A stretch of 23,878 nt of DNA from positions 1 to 23,878 of the IMG/VR virus record IMGVR_UViG_3300046810_000208. One strand, 5' to 3'. Positions 1-6,018 of this stretch are shown piece by piece. Below the pieces are notes generated by a model that was not told where the DNA came from, made no database searches, and worked only from the letters and a program-made list of their open reading frames with translations. Within the stretch, counting starts at the first letter, position 1. Each line of letters opens with the position of its first letter. A program made the position numbers and the translations under genes. The DNA comes from a virus.

Positions 1-439
1 GCAGGCTGTCACCAGTCAGGTCAGGAGCGGCATTCCCTGTGATAAAAACATGGGTCGACCCCGGCGCTAACCCTGCGAGTTTGAAATTTAGAGCGCTCAC
101 GACATCTGATGCCGCGCCCCGAACAGCATCACGGCCATACCTAAGGCGATGAGCCGCATATTTCCAAGACCTCGTTAATGGGCCAATAGTGTCGAGGAAG
201 GAGTCGAGAGGAATACTCCCGTTTGCCCTTGGGCCAATAAGCCTAACATCGAGGAGCTCCCCAATCTCATCCGCCTCAGCCAACGATGCTCGCTGAGATG
301 CAACCCCCGCCGCGGCAGACTGATTTCTGGCTGCCAGCTGGAGCAGAAAATTGTCCGGGTTCGAGCGTGCGTGATCTTTAGTGTCATCAGCGAACTTTTT
401 CAAAGATTGCGCGTGCTCACGAAGAAATGTGCTGCTCAT
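1..439 (-). CDS. Unrecognised partner protein of the nucleotidyltransferase-like gene, partial
   Basis: The frame opens with ATG at 439 and stays open for 146 codons to the left edge, so the C-terminus is missing. A GGAG Shine-Dalgarno sits 8 nt before the start, and the ATG overlaps the upstream stop codon as ATGA, so the two genes are translationally coupled. The protein begins MSSTFLREHAQSLKKFADDT; the first 60 residues are helical and rich in Ala, Gln, Glu and Arg, and a more mixed region follows with the segment GSTHVFITGNAAPDLTGDS near the edge. No catalytic motif, signal peptide or membrane segment is visible. I do not recognise the family. Its position behind cI and the upstream nucleotidyltransferase-like gene suggests one operon expressed in the lysogen, with a possible role in superinfection exclusion or a toxin-antitoxin-like pair. 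That role is inference only. Confidence 0.75.
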   Translation of the reverse strand, partial: MSSTFLREHAQSLKKFADDTKDHARSNPDNFLLQLAARNQSAAAGVASQRASLAEADEIGELLDVRLIGPRANGSIPLDSFLDTIGPLTRSWKYAAHRLRYGRDAVRGAASDVVSALNFKLAGLAPGSTHVFITGNAAPDLTGDSL

Positions 440-897
440 AATGTGATCTCCGCGAAACCCTTGGCCGTGATTCGATCATGACAAAACCCAAGGATACCTC
501 GCCAGTAAGCCTCGCGATGGAATATCTGATCGGGGGGAGGGAGCTCGAGGTAGAAGTCTAGTCCGTAAACAGCTTCGGCGTGAGCATGATCGAAAAGCCT
601 AGACAGGCGATCCTGGGCTTCAGGAGTGTTGAGCGCAGGGTCTACCCAGCGAGGATTCCAAAGAATACAGTCAATATCCCCGGGATCTGCTTTTTCGGTC
701 AGAAAAGATCCATCGAGCCAAAGCTGACCCGCAATTCCAGACGCTCTAACTGCTTCAGCCCAGATCAGGAGTTTCTGGAACAGATCAGCCCGTTTTGCGT
801 CCTGGCCAAAAGGCGCGACCGCCAAGCCGTGGAGGTCATCAAGAGACAGTGGATGCATGCCTGGGGGCAAGAGCGGGGGAAAGTCCGGTTTAGCCAT
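436..897 (-). CDS. Nucleotidyltransferase-like protein (DUF6932-type)
   Basis: This 153-residue protein carries a Pol-beta-type nucleotidyltransferase signature, LDGSFLTEKADPGDIDCILW, around residues 60-80: the Gly-Ser pair and the D-x-D acids are those that bind nucleotide and metal in that superfamily. The rest lacks the extra domains of tRNA or antibiotic nucleotidyltransferases, so it resembles the small stand-alone proteins grouped as DUF6932. I chose ATG 897 because GGAA lies about 8 nt upstream; an in-frame TTG at 915 would add six residues but has no Shine-Dalgarno. The stop overlaps the start of the next gene (ATGA). The gene begins 55 bp after the cI stop on the same strand with no terminator visible between, so it is probably co-transcribed with cI. 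Nucleotidyl transfer is likely from the motif; the target (RNA, protein or small molecule) is unknown. Confidence 0.7.
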   Translation of the reverse strand: MAKPDFPPLLPPGMHPLSLDDLHGLAVAPFGQDAKRADLFQKLLIWAEAVRASGIAGQLWLDGSFLTEKADPGDIDCILWNPRWVDPALNTPEAQDRLSRLFDHAHAEAVYGLDFYLELPPPDQIFHREAYWRGILGFCHDRITAKGFAEITL

Positions 898-952
898 GAT
901 TCTGATTCCATTCAATTTTATGATGCTAGTCAGCTATCTTCGCACTACTGCT

Positions 953-1804
953 TCACACCAAATTCCCATTCCAGACGAACAGGACGCGCGCCTGGATGTA
1001 GGTCTCGTCGATGAAAATGTCTTCGGCCTTGTGCTTCCGGTTGTCCGAGATCATCTTGAATTTGTCCTTGCCCTTCATCTGCAGGCGCTTGATGTACTGA
1101 AAGCCTCCGTAGGAGAAGTAGTAGATCCCATCGCCGACGAATTCCCTGATGCTGATGTCGACCAAGCACGGATCCCCATGCTTGATGGTCGGCGTCATCG
1201 ACTGACCCCAGCCGGTGATCACCTTGAGGTGATAGTGTTCTTTGAACTCAACGCCCATCGAGCGAAGCTGGGAAGGGCTGACGCGAACGTCCTGCAGCAT
1301 TTCCGGGAAATCGTGAGCAACCTCGCCGCCGCCGAGCGCACCGCGCACGTCATAGTGCGCGATCCACACTTCGTCGCCGACCTTGCCGATGCCTGGCTTG
1401 TAGGCGTCGTTTACGAGCACTTCGATGGTGTCGTCCTGATCGGTTCCTTCAGCTACTGACAGAAGCTTTTGCAGACGATCGTCGCCCAGCTTCTTGCCTG
1501 CCAGCATCTCACGGATCTTGTCAGCGGCCGATGCAGGTGCAGGAGCGTCTTCATGTTCAGGCTCGCCATCATTCCCAACTTCAAACGGCGCATACCCCCG
1601 CAGCTGGTCGGTGGTCATCCCGAACAATTCGGCTAGAGGGCGTACCTGCTTATCAGTTGGCTCTTTGATCCCTTTGGGCCCATTGGGCTTGAGGATTCTG
1701 GAGATCGTGGACTGACCAACCTTGGAGCGCGCGGAGACCTCGACCTGGCTCAGGCCGTCCCGCCGCATCAGTTCAGCCAGAATTTTATCAATGGTTTTAT
1801 GCAT
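953..1804 (-). CDS. cI: CI-type repressor, Xre HTH plus S24 self-cleaving peptidase
   Basis: This 283-residue protein is the lysogeny repressor. Residues about 5-70 form an HTH_3/Xre DNA-binding domain (helix-turn-helix near residues 18-38, GLSQVEVSARSKVGQSTISR). A linker rich in Glu, Asp and Ala follows at 72-95. Residues about 145-283 form a LexA-like S24 domain with the serine in GQSMTP (Ser202) and the general-base lysine in YIKRLQ (Lys239). The likely self-cleavage segment is RGALGGGE at 154-161; it has Leu-Gly or Gly-Gly rather than the usual Ala-Gly. RecA-stimulated self-cleavage on DNA damage follows from family knowledge. ATG 1804 fits the start of the HTH domain. Upstream GTG 1867 and ATG 1837 would add a tail with no ribosome site. 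There is no good Shine-Dalgarno at 1804, so the message may be leaderless, as for lambda cI. Confidence 0.93.
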   Translation of the reverse strand: MHKTIDKILAELMRRDGLSQVEVSARSKVGQSTISRILKPNGPKGIKEPTDKQVRPLAELFGMTTDQLRGYAPFEVGNDGEPEHEDAPAPASAADKIREMLAGKKLGDDRLQKLLSVAEGTDQDDTIEVLVNDAYKPGIGKVGDEVWIAHYDVRGALGGGEVAHDFPEMLQDVRVSPSQLRSMGVEFKEHYHLKVITGWGQSMTPTIKHGDPCLVDISIREFVGDGIYYFSYGGFQYIKRLQMKGKDKFKMISDNRKHKAEDIFIDETYIQARVLFVWNGNLV

Positions 1805-1811
1805 AGGTGCA

Positions 1812-1840
1812 ATCGTCGCCTTGCTCGGTGCATACATCAA
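1812..1840 (-). promoter_or_regulatory. Candidate pRM promoter for cI
   Basis: Read leftward, TTGATG (1840-1835) and GACGAT (1817-1812) are separated by 17 bp. Transcription would begin at about 1805, right at the cI ATG (1804), giving an almost leaderless message. The match to consensus is moderate. The placement, back to back with pR and among the GTGCA half-sites, is what supports it. Confidence 0.45.
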
Positions 1841-1852
1841 TAGAGGGGAGCG

Positions 1853-1881
1853 TTGACAGATATGCACCAGTGCATGATCAT
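1853..1881 (+). promoter_or_regulatory. Candidate pR promoter for cro and the early operon
   Basis: A perfect -35 TTGACA (1853-1858) is followed after 17 bp by GATCAT (1876-1881), which matches four of six -10 positions. The -10 lies in the operator palindrome, so repressor bound there would block initiation. The predicted start is 15-20 bp before the strong Shine-Dalgarno of the Cro-like gene. Confidence 0.65.
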
Positions 1882-1906
1882 GTGCATAACTACAAAGGAG
1901 GCAGCC

Positions 1907-2128
1907 ATGAGCGCTACCGATCTTCCGAAAAAACTGGATGCATTGCTTGGCTCTGGCATGACCTACAAGGCCATCGCAGAGCGCGCTAAATGCGACATCT
2001 CAACCATTTTTCGTATCCGCAACGGCCAGATCAGCAACCCCAGCTACATCGCCGGGAAGGCAATCGACCTTATGCACGATGAGCTGTCCAGGCCTGTTAA
2101 GTCGTCCGCTAAGAAAACAGCCGCCTAA
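1907..2128 (+). CDS. Cro-like DNA-binding protein
   Basis: This 73-residue basic protein contains one helix-turn-helix around residues 18-40 (GMTYKAIAERAKCDISTIFR) and ends in a Lys/Ala-rich tail. Size, fold and position, divergent to the repressor and first behind pR, mark it as the Cro-type early repressor. ATG 1907 is chosen because AAAGGAGG lies 6 nt upstream; in-frame upstream starts would translate the promoter itself. Its stop codon TAA (2126-2128) overlaps by 3 nt the stop of the convergent gene on the minus strand. It probably competes with CI at the GTGCA operator sites and damps early transcription. Confidence 0.85.
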   Translation: MSATDLPKKLDALLGSGMTYKAIAERAKCDISTIFRIRNGQISNPSYIAGKAIDLMHDELSRPVKSSAKKTAA

Positions 2129-2331
2129 CCGCGCTTTGAGCTAAGCGAGATCGTCGCCAGCTCGAAGCCGCGCAGAGCCTCTTGGCTCAACTGATCACGT
2201 AACTGACTGGCCTTCTGCTCGAACGCAGGCCAGAGCCTCAACTGAGAAGACAGGGGCAGGGTGGATGCCAAGGCACCCACAAAGCAGCAAAGGGCGGTTA
2301 TCTCGCCTTGCAGTTCGGAAGAGTCGGTCAT
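2125..2331 (-). CDS. Small antisense protein between cro and the CII-position gene
   Basis: This 68-residue frame begins MTDSSELQGEITALCCFVGA and continues as an amphipathic helical protein with a Glu/Gln/Arg-rich second half. AGGA lies 7 nt before ATG 2331, a good ribosome site. Longer in-frame starts up to 2505 run into the plus-strand gene and have no ribosome site. The hydrophobic stretch at residues 12-30 is interrupted by charge only at its ends, but a membrane role is uncertain. No family is recognised, although similar short proteins sit beside the regulators of other Pseudomonas prophages. The gene lies antisense in the early operon, with its stop overlapping the cro stop in the tetranucleotide CTAA. 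Its promoter would have to lie inside the 5' part of the 2395-3006 gene. Confidence 0.6.
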   Translation of the reverse strand: MTDSSELQGEITALCCFVGALASTLPLSSQLRLWPAFEQKASQLRDQLSQEALRGFELATISLSSKRG

Positions 2332-2394
2332 GGATACATCCTTGATCAGTAGTAGCGAATTGGCATGAACCCAGAATACGAACGAGAGACCCCC

Positions 2395-3006
2395 ATGGAA
2401 ACGTCCAGTCCAAGACATGCAGAGCAAACCCGTGATCAGGTGCTGATCGCTCACGCCCAAAACCAGATCGCTCGCACCAGCCTGAGCCAGGACGATTTCG
2501 CTCAAGCGCTGAGCGTTGAGTTGTGGCGTTCACTTCCTGCCAAGGCCAAACATAAAGACGTTCCGAACTTCAACAGTGAGGAGCTCTCCGGTGACGCGGG
2601 TGAATACATCAAGGCAACCGGGCGCTGGTTGAAGCGCGTGCAGCGGTGGCTTTCCGGTGATCAGGAGATGCCTTCTTGGCTGGAAGAGGCTTGGGTGGAT
2701 GCGCTCATTCCTGAGTATCGAGACCACTGCATCAATGAGCTGGCAGGCCGTCACGGCCTGATCGGCGCTCGTCACCTGGACAGCGACCTGTGTGCGAACA
2801 AAAGCTTCGGCGCGTTGATCCGCGCACTGGGCGATGTCATCGACACCGGCAGTGAAGTCTTCGACGACCAGGTGATGTGCGAGCAGGACCTTCCTCACCT
2901 CCCGGCTTTCGCCAAGCAATGCAGGCAGGTGGAAGCGCGGGCGGGTGAATTGGGGCGTAAAGCCGAGCAGTTGATGAGCTCCGGCCGACTGAAAGTCGTT
3001 TCCTGA
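2395..3006 (+). CDS. Early phage protein in the CII/YdaT position
   Basis: This protein of about 203 residues sits between the Cro-like and O-like genes, where lambdoid phages keep cII and Rac-like prophages keep ydaT. A Trp-rich centre (GRWLKRVQRWLSGDQEMPSW, residues about 78-97) resembles the way YdaT-type proteins combine a small helical DNA-binding region with a tail. The C-terminal 40 residues (VEARAGELGRKAEQLMSS) look like a coiled-coil helix suited to oligomerisation. I start it at ATG 2395, which has GAGA upstream; ATG 2365 would add ten residues and has no Shine-Dalgarno. A CII-like transcription activator role is inferred from position only, and sequence similarity is not strong enough to name it. 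Confidence 0.72.
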   Translation: METSSPRHAEQTRDQVLIAHAQNQIARTSLSQDDFAQALSVELWRSLPAKAKHKDVPNFNSEELSGDAGEYIKATGRWLKRVQRWLSGDQEMPSWLEEAWVDALIPEYRDHCINELAGRHGLIGARHLDSDLCANKSFGALIRALGDVIDTGSEVFDDQVMCEQDLPHLPAFAKQCRQVEARAGELGRKAEQLMSSGRLKVVS

Positions 3007-3017
3007 AATTCAGACAC

Positions 3018-3042
3018 AAAAAAACCGCCGGGCATGGCGGTT
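3018..3042 (-). terminator. Hairpin with T-run on the minus strand
   Basis: AACCGCC (3023-3029) and GGCGGTT (3036-3042) form a 7-bp stem with loop GGGCAT. Seven adenines precede it on the plus strand (3018-3024), so the U-tract exists only for leftward transcripts; rightward RNA has just CTT after the stem. It would stop leftward transcription coming out of the replication gene and should be leaky for the early operon. Confidence 0.5.
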
Positions 3043-3071
3043 CTTCAGCAAAGCAGTAAGCGAGAAAAATC

Positions 3072-3929
3072 ATGACAAACATCGTCTCATTTGACAAGTC
3101 CCGAGGGTTCACCCGAATGGACAATTCCGTTATGGAGGCGCTTTCCACCGTCGACCTGCCTGCGCGCGAGCTTCGTGTTGTCATGGCAATCGCCCGTCAG
3201 ACAATCGGGTACCAGGTCGAAACGAAGCGCCTTACCGCCGACGACCTCGGCAAACACACCAACATGCGCCGCGACGTCACGTCGAAGGCAATCAGTCATC
3301 TCCTTGAGCGCCGGATCATCTACCGCGTCGGTGGAAGCCGTGGCGACATCGGCATTTCCCCTGTGTCGGAATGGGTGTTCTACGAAGAAAAACAACAGAG
3401 TCTCACTGAGACCAAAACGTCTCACTGGGACAATATCGTCTCACTGAGACAGGAATCGAGTGAGACCAAAACGGCAACTTGCCTTCTTTATACAAAGAAA
3501 GAACCCCCTATAACTCTTCCTTCGGAAGAGATTATTACCCCCCAAGCTGAGAAGGCTCAGGCCAAGGCTGATCGCAAAAAGCCGTTCGGCCTGACCAACC
3601 TGCTTGCAAACAATCCTCACTGCCTGACCGAGGGCCTGCTCAAAGACTGGCTGGCCCTGCGCAAGGAGAAAAAAGCCGCCGTCACCGAGACCGTCTGGAA
3701 CTCGCTGAACGCCGAATTGGTGAAGTGCGCTGATCTGGGGATCGCTGCTGATGTCGCGATGACTGAGGCGCTCTCCGCTGGCTGGCAGGGGTTCAAGGCA
3801 GCCTGGATTGCCAACCGCATCGCTGAAAAACCAGCCGCTGCACCCTCCGCATCACGACACCACGGCTTCGCCGGTCGCGACTACACCGCAGGCCTGACCC
3901 AGCGGGAGGACGGCAGCTATGCGCTCTGA
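3072..3929 (+). CDS. Replication initiator, lambda O-like
   Basis: This 285-residue protein has an N-terminal winged-helix Phage_rep_O domain (residues about 5-110: TRMDNSVMEALSTVDLPARE, then helices ending in ISPVSEWVFYEE). A low-complexity linker encoded by iteron DNA follows (about 110-165), and the C-terminal region (about 175-255) contains DWLALRKEKKAAVTETVWNS, typical of O-family proteins that recruit the helicase loader. It binds repeats in its own gene to open the origin. Only a weak GAGA precedes ATG 3072. Its stop lies inside the start of the DnaC-like gene (overlap 11 bp), which fits co-translation of partners. The codons over 3400-3545 are unusual because they also encode the origin. 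Confidence 0.88.
   Translation: MTNIVSFDKSRGFTRMDNSVMEALSTVDLPARELRVVMAIARQTIGYQVETKRLTADDLGKHTNMRRDVTSKAISHLLERRIIYRVGGSRGDIGISPVSEWVFYEEKQQSLTETKTSHWDNIVSLRQESSETKTATCLLYTKKEPPITLPSEEIITPQAEKAQAKADRKKPFGLTNLLANNPHCLTEGLLKDWLALRKEKKAAVTETVWNSLNAELVKCADLGIAADVAMTEALSAGWQGFKAAWIANRIAEKPAAAPSASRHHGFAGRDYTAGLTQREDGSYAL
3400..3545 (+). other. Candidate replication origin: iterons and AT-rich segment within the initiator gene
   Basis: GTCTCACTGAGAC occurs at 3400-3412 and 3438-3450, with GTCTCACTGGGAC at 3419-3431, so the three units are spaced exactly 19 bp apart. Each exact unit is a 6+1+6 perfect palindrome. A partial inverted copy, AGTGAGAC, lies at 3459-3466, and GAGACCAAAACG follows both the first and last copies. 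Downstream is an AT-rich stretch (about 3484-3515) with TTTATACAAAG and TATAAC, then a 7-bp hairpin (3514-3530) and more AT (3531-3538). Iterons followed by an AT-rich unwinding region inside the O gene is the lambda ori plan. Melting at the AT-rich segment is inference. Confidence 0.75.
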
Positions 3930-4731
3930 AAAGGTGATTGCCATGTCCGACGTGAAACAGGCCGCCGGCCAGCGTATCCAGCCAGGCCACTGCGACGATC
4001 ACGGCCCGTTCGAACAGCGCGTCACCGTGCTGCTGGGGCGCGAGATCGTTGGCCGCTGCCCTGAGTGCGAACGCAAGGAGCGCACCGAGCGCGAAGCCAA
4101 GCAACGCGCCGAAGAAATCCGGATCAAGCGTGAAGCCATGGCGAAGAAGCTCGGCGCAGCGCTGATCCCGAAGCGCTTCGCTGATCGCACCCTGGACAAC
4201 TACCAGGTCGAGCACGAAGGCCAGCGCAAGGCCTTGGCGTTCTGCCGTCGCTACGTCGCCGCGTTCGCCGAGATCGAGCGCACGGGTCGCTGCCTGATGT
4301 TGCTGGGCCAGCCCGGCACCGGAAAGACCCATCTCGGCGCTGCCATGGCAAACGATCTGATGCGCGCCACCTCGGCCACAGCCGTGTACCGAACTGTCGG
4401 CTCAATCCTGCAGTCGATCCGCGCGACCTACGACCGCAACAACGAGCAGTCCGAGGCCGACATCCTGTCCAGCCTGATCGAACCTTCGCTGCTGGTCCTC
4501 GATGAGGTCGGTGTGAGCAAGGAGCAGCCCAGCGACTTCGAGCTGACCACCTTGTTCGCAATCATCAACGGCCGGTATGAGCAGATGCGACCGACTGTGG
4601 TGATCTCCAACCTGAGCGGCGACCAATTGCCTCTGGCGATGGGCGAGCGTTGCGTTGATCGGCTGCGCGAGGGTGGTGGGGTGGTTGTTCCTTTCGATTG
4701 GGAATCGCAGCGCGGCAAGGAGGGTTTCTGA
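3919..4731 (+). CDS. DnaC/IstB-like helicase loader (AAA+ ATPase)
   Basis: This 270-residue protein loads the host replicative helicase at the phage origin. A putative zinc-binding site at the N-terminus uses Cys25, His28, Cys47 and Cys50 (the last pair in RCPECERK), followed by a charged helix. The AAA+ core shows Walker A GQPGTGKT (130-137), Walker B LLVLDEVG (191-198) and a sensor-like VISNLSG (about 228-234). ATG 3919 has GGAGG at a 9-nt distance and overlaps the initiator gene by 11 bp. ATG 3943 with AAAAGG upstream is an almost equally good start and would shorten the protein by eight residues. With the O-like protein it forms a complete lambda O/P-type initiation pair. Confidence 0.9.
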   Translation: MRSEKVIAMSDVKQAAGQRIQPGHCDDHGPFEQRVTVLLGREIVGRCPECERKERTEREAKQRAEEIRIKREAMAKKLGAALIPKRFADRTLDNYQVEHEGQRKALAFCRRYVAAFAEIERTGRCLMLLGQPGTGKTHLGAAMANDLMRATSATAVYRTVGSILQSIRATYDRNNEQSEADILSSLIEPSLLVLDEVGVSKEQPSDFELTTLFAIINGRYEQMRPTVVISNLSGDQLPLAMGERCVDRLREGGGVVVPFDWESQRGKEGF

Positions 4732-4925
4732 TGACTGTACGTCTCGCAACACCAGTGGAGGCGCGCCAGGCCCTCGAACTGGCAGTCACCATGACGAACC
4801 ATCGAGTGCGCTATGTGAGCGTTCCGGTTCTGAGCGACGACGATTACGACCAGATGCTTGCTCTGTCGATGTCGCGTCTTGACTCGCTCATCGATCGCGC
4901 AGAAGCGGAGGAAGCCCGCCCATGA
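4731..4925 (+). CDS. Small early phage protein, unknown function
   Basis: This 64-residue acidic protein starts with ATG 4731, which shares a base with the helicase loader stop (TGATG). AAGGAGGG sits 6-7 nt upstream. The sequence MTVRLATPVEARQALELAVT is followed by an Asp-rich stretch (LSDDDYDQM) and a helical, Arg/Glu-rich end. No motif names it. Tight coupling on both sides shows it is a real gene of the early operon. Confidence 0.72.
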   Translation: MTVRLATPVEARQALELAVTMTNHRVRYVSVPVLSDDDYDQMLALSMSRLDSLIDRAEAEEARP

Positions 4926-5038
4926 TCAGCCGAATCTGGATCGTGCTCACTCTCATAACCCTGTTAGCTGGTTACGGCTTCAACCACAAGGTGGTGCGGT
5001 CAGCTCAGTCCGTGAATCTGCAGGAGGTTTTTCGATGA
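4922..5038 (+). CDS. Very small single-span membrane protein
   Basis: This 38-residue frame is held by ATGA overlaps at both ends: its start overlaps the upstream stop (4922-4925) and its stop overlaps the next start (5035-5038). GGAGG lies about 10 nt before the ATG. Residues 5-20 (IWIVLTLITLLAGYGF) form a hydrophobic helix preceded by one Arg, and a short Lys/Arg-containing tail follows, so an inner-membrane span is likely. The function is unknown. The two couplings argue strongly that it is translated despite its size. Confidence 0.65.
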   Translation: MISRIWIVLTLITLLAGYGFNHKVVRSAQSVNLQEVFR

Positions 5039-5472
5039 GTGATTTCGCCGATTTGAAGAAGCTTGCGCAAGAAGCGAATAAGGAGTTTCCCGCCAAGGAA
5101 GACATTTGGAGCATGGTCTGCACACCAACTGTGGGTCTTGAGCTGATCGCGGAGATTGAGCGGCTTCAGGGTTTCGAGGCGGCCTACAAGGAATTCAGCG
5201 ATAAGACCGACTGGGTGAAGGAGACCGCCCACTGGTCTGAGCTGGGCATGCATCGTGCTGACGTGCTCCGCAAGCGCGTTGATGAGCTTCAGGCCGAGAA
5301 CGAGGTGCTGCGCACGGATGCTGAGCGGTACCGGTGGTTGCGCGCAGAGACTGGTTCGGGACCGAATATTCAGGTCAGCGAATGGGTTGGCCCGCACGAG
5401 TACCGTTTGTTCACCGAAGAGCTTGATGCCGCTATCGACAACGCATTGAGTGAGGAGTCCAGCCATGGCTGA
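5035..5472 (+). CDS. Ead/Ea22-like early protein
   Basis: This 145-residue protein starts at ATG 5035 behind GCAGGAGG, an excellent ribosome site; the frame remains open upstream but nothing supports a longer start. The first two thirds are helical and charged, with an apparent coiled coil at residues about 78-97 (RADVLRKRVDELQAENEVLR). Then comes ERYRWLRAETGS, a signature common in Ead/Ea22-like and similar accessory early proteins. It is likely non-essential for plating, as other ea genes are, and its molecular role is not known. Its stop lies just inside the next gene (8 bp overlap). Confidence 0.6.
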   Translation: MSDFADLKKLAQEANKEFPAKEDIWSMVCTPTVGLELIAEIERLQGFEAAYKEFSDKTDWVKETAHWSELGMHRADVLRKRVDELQAENEVLRTDAERYRWLRAETGSGPNIQVSEWVGPHEYRLFTEELDAAIDNALSEESSHG

Positions 5473-5923
5473 GAAGATCCGCATCAACTCACTGGCCGAG
5501 CTTTCCAATATCAACGCTGCGATCCGCAACAAGGGCTTTCCCTGCAACGTCACGATCACCGGGGCAAATCGCAGCCTTCCTCAGAACGCTCTGTTTCACA
5601 AGTGGTGTGAGTGTGCTGCCCAGTTCTTCGTGAGCATGGGCAAGACCACGTTCGCCACCGGCGCGCCGATGAACATGGAGAACATGAAGCGCAACTTGAA
5701 ACTCACCTTCCTCGGCGAAGAAGTGGTGCGCGACATCAACCTGAAGACCGGCGAAGTCACAGAGCGTTACGAACTGCGCCACACCAGCGAGCTGGACAAG
5801 GGCGAGATGCATTCCTTCATGACCTGCATCGACGCCTGGGCGCAGGAGCACGGGATCTACCTCCCGCATCCGGAAGACAGCGAGTACATGAAGATGCGCT
5901 GCAATATGGGGGAGGCTGCATGA
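5465..5923 (+). CDS. NinB/YbcN-like recombination protein
   Basis: This 152-residue protein starts at ATG 5465 with GAGGAG upstream, overlapping the previous gene by 8 bp. The segment RSLPQNALFHKWCECAAQFF (about 36-55) carries the Gln-Asn pair that opens the NinB/YbcN core, and HTSELDKGEMHSFMTCIDAW near residues 108-127 matches the C-terminal helical part. Lambda NinB (Orf) binds single-stranded DNA and helps recombinases load. The gene stands beside ninG, as in the lambda nin region. The family assignment rests on motif memory and position, so alternative naming is possible. Confidence 0.65.
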   Translation: MAEKIRINSLAELSNINAAIRNKGFPCNVTITGANRSLPQNALFHKWCECAAQFFVSMGKTTFATGAPMNMENMKRNLKLTFLGEEVVRDINLKTGEVTERYELRHTSELDKGEMHSFMTCIDAWAQEHGIYLPHPEDSEYMKMRCNMGEAA

Positions 5924-6018
5924 AGACCATCAATGCTCTTATCAGCGCGTTGGCGAGCATCCTCGAAGCCGGGTATCACGCTCAGCCCATGTCGGTTCAG
6001 TTCGGGGGTGGGCTTTGA
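5920..6018 (+). CDS. Tiny coupled protein between ninB-like and ninG
   Basis: This 32-residue frame, MKTINALISALASILEAGYH and onward, has GGGGGAGG 4-5 nt before its ATG. The start overlaps the NinB-like stop (ATGA), and its stop overlaps the TTG start of NinG (TTGA). The first 20 residues are a predicted amphipathic or hydrophobic helix; the end is Gly-rich (QFGGGL). It may work mainly as a translational coupler for NinG, or be a small membrane-active protein. Confidence 0.5.
   Translation: MKTINALISALASILEAGYHAQPMSVQFGGGL

Larger units (their letters stand above)
1807..1886. promoter_or_regulatory. Operator region: cluster of GTGCA half-sites
   Basis: Five copies of GTGCA or its complement lie in 80 bp: 1807-1811, 1828-1832, 1863-1867 (inverted), 1870-1874 and 1882-1886. 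The inverted copy and its neighbour form TGCAC-CA-GTGCA (1863-1874). A perfect 10-bp palindrome, CATGATCATG, lies at 1873-1882 and overlaps the pR -10 element. The outer arms TATGCAC (1861-1867) and GTGCATA (1882-1888) are also inverted repeats. This layout fits binding sites shared by the CI-type and Cro-like proteins; which site is bound by which protein cannot be told from sequence. Confidence 0.6.

Noticed and set aside
580-1014. Plus-strand frame opposite the nucleotidyltransferase-like gene
   Set aside because: The minus-strand product has a recognisable motif and coupling; the plus frame shows neither start signal nor family features.
857-1459. Long plus-strand frame of 200 codons opposite the repressor gene
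   Set aside because: It lies entirely antisense to the S24 and adjoining coding region, has no ribosome site and reads as a typical GC-rich shadow; the minus strand has clear domains.
3400-3466. CRISPR-like short repeats
   Set aside because: Units are 13 bp with 6-bp gaps inside an initiator gene, without spacers of CRISPR length; they are iterons.
3793-4332. Minus-strand frame of 179 codons opposite the replication genes
   Set aside because: It covers the ends of two well-identified plus-strand genes and has no domain or ribosome site.
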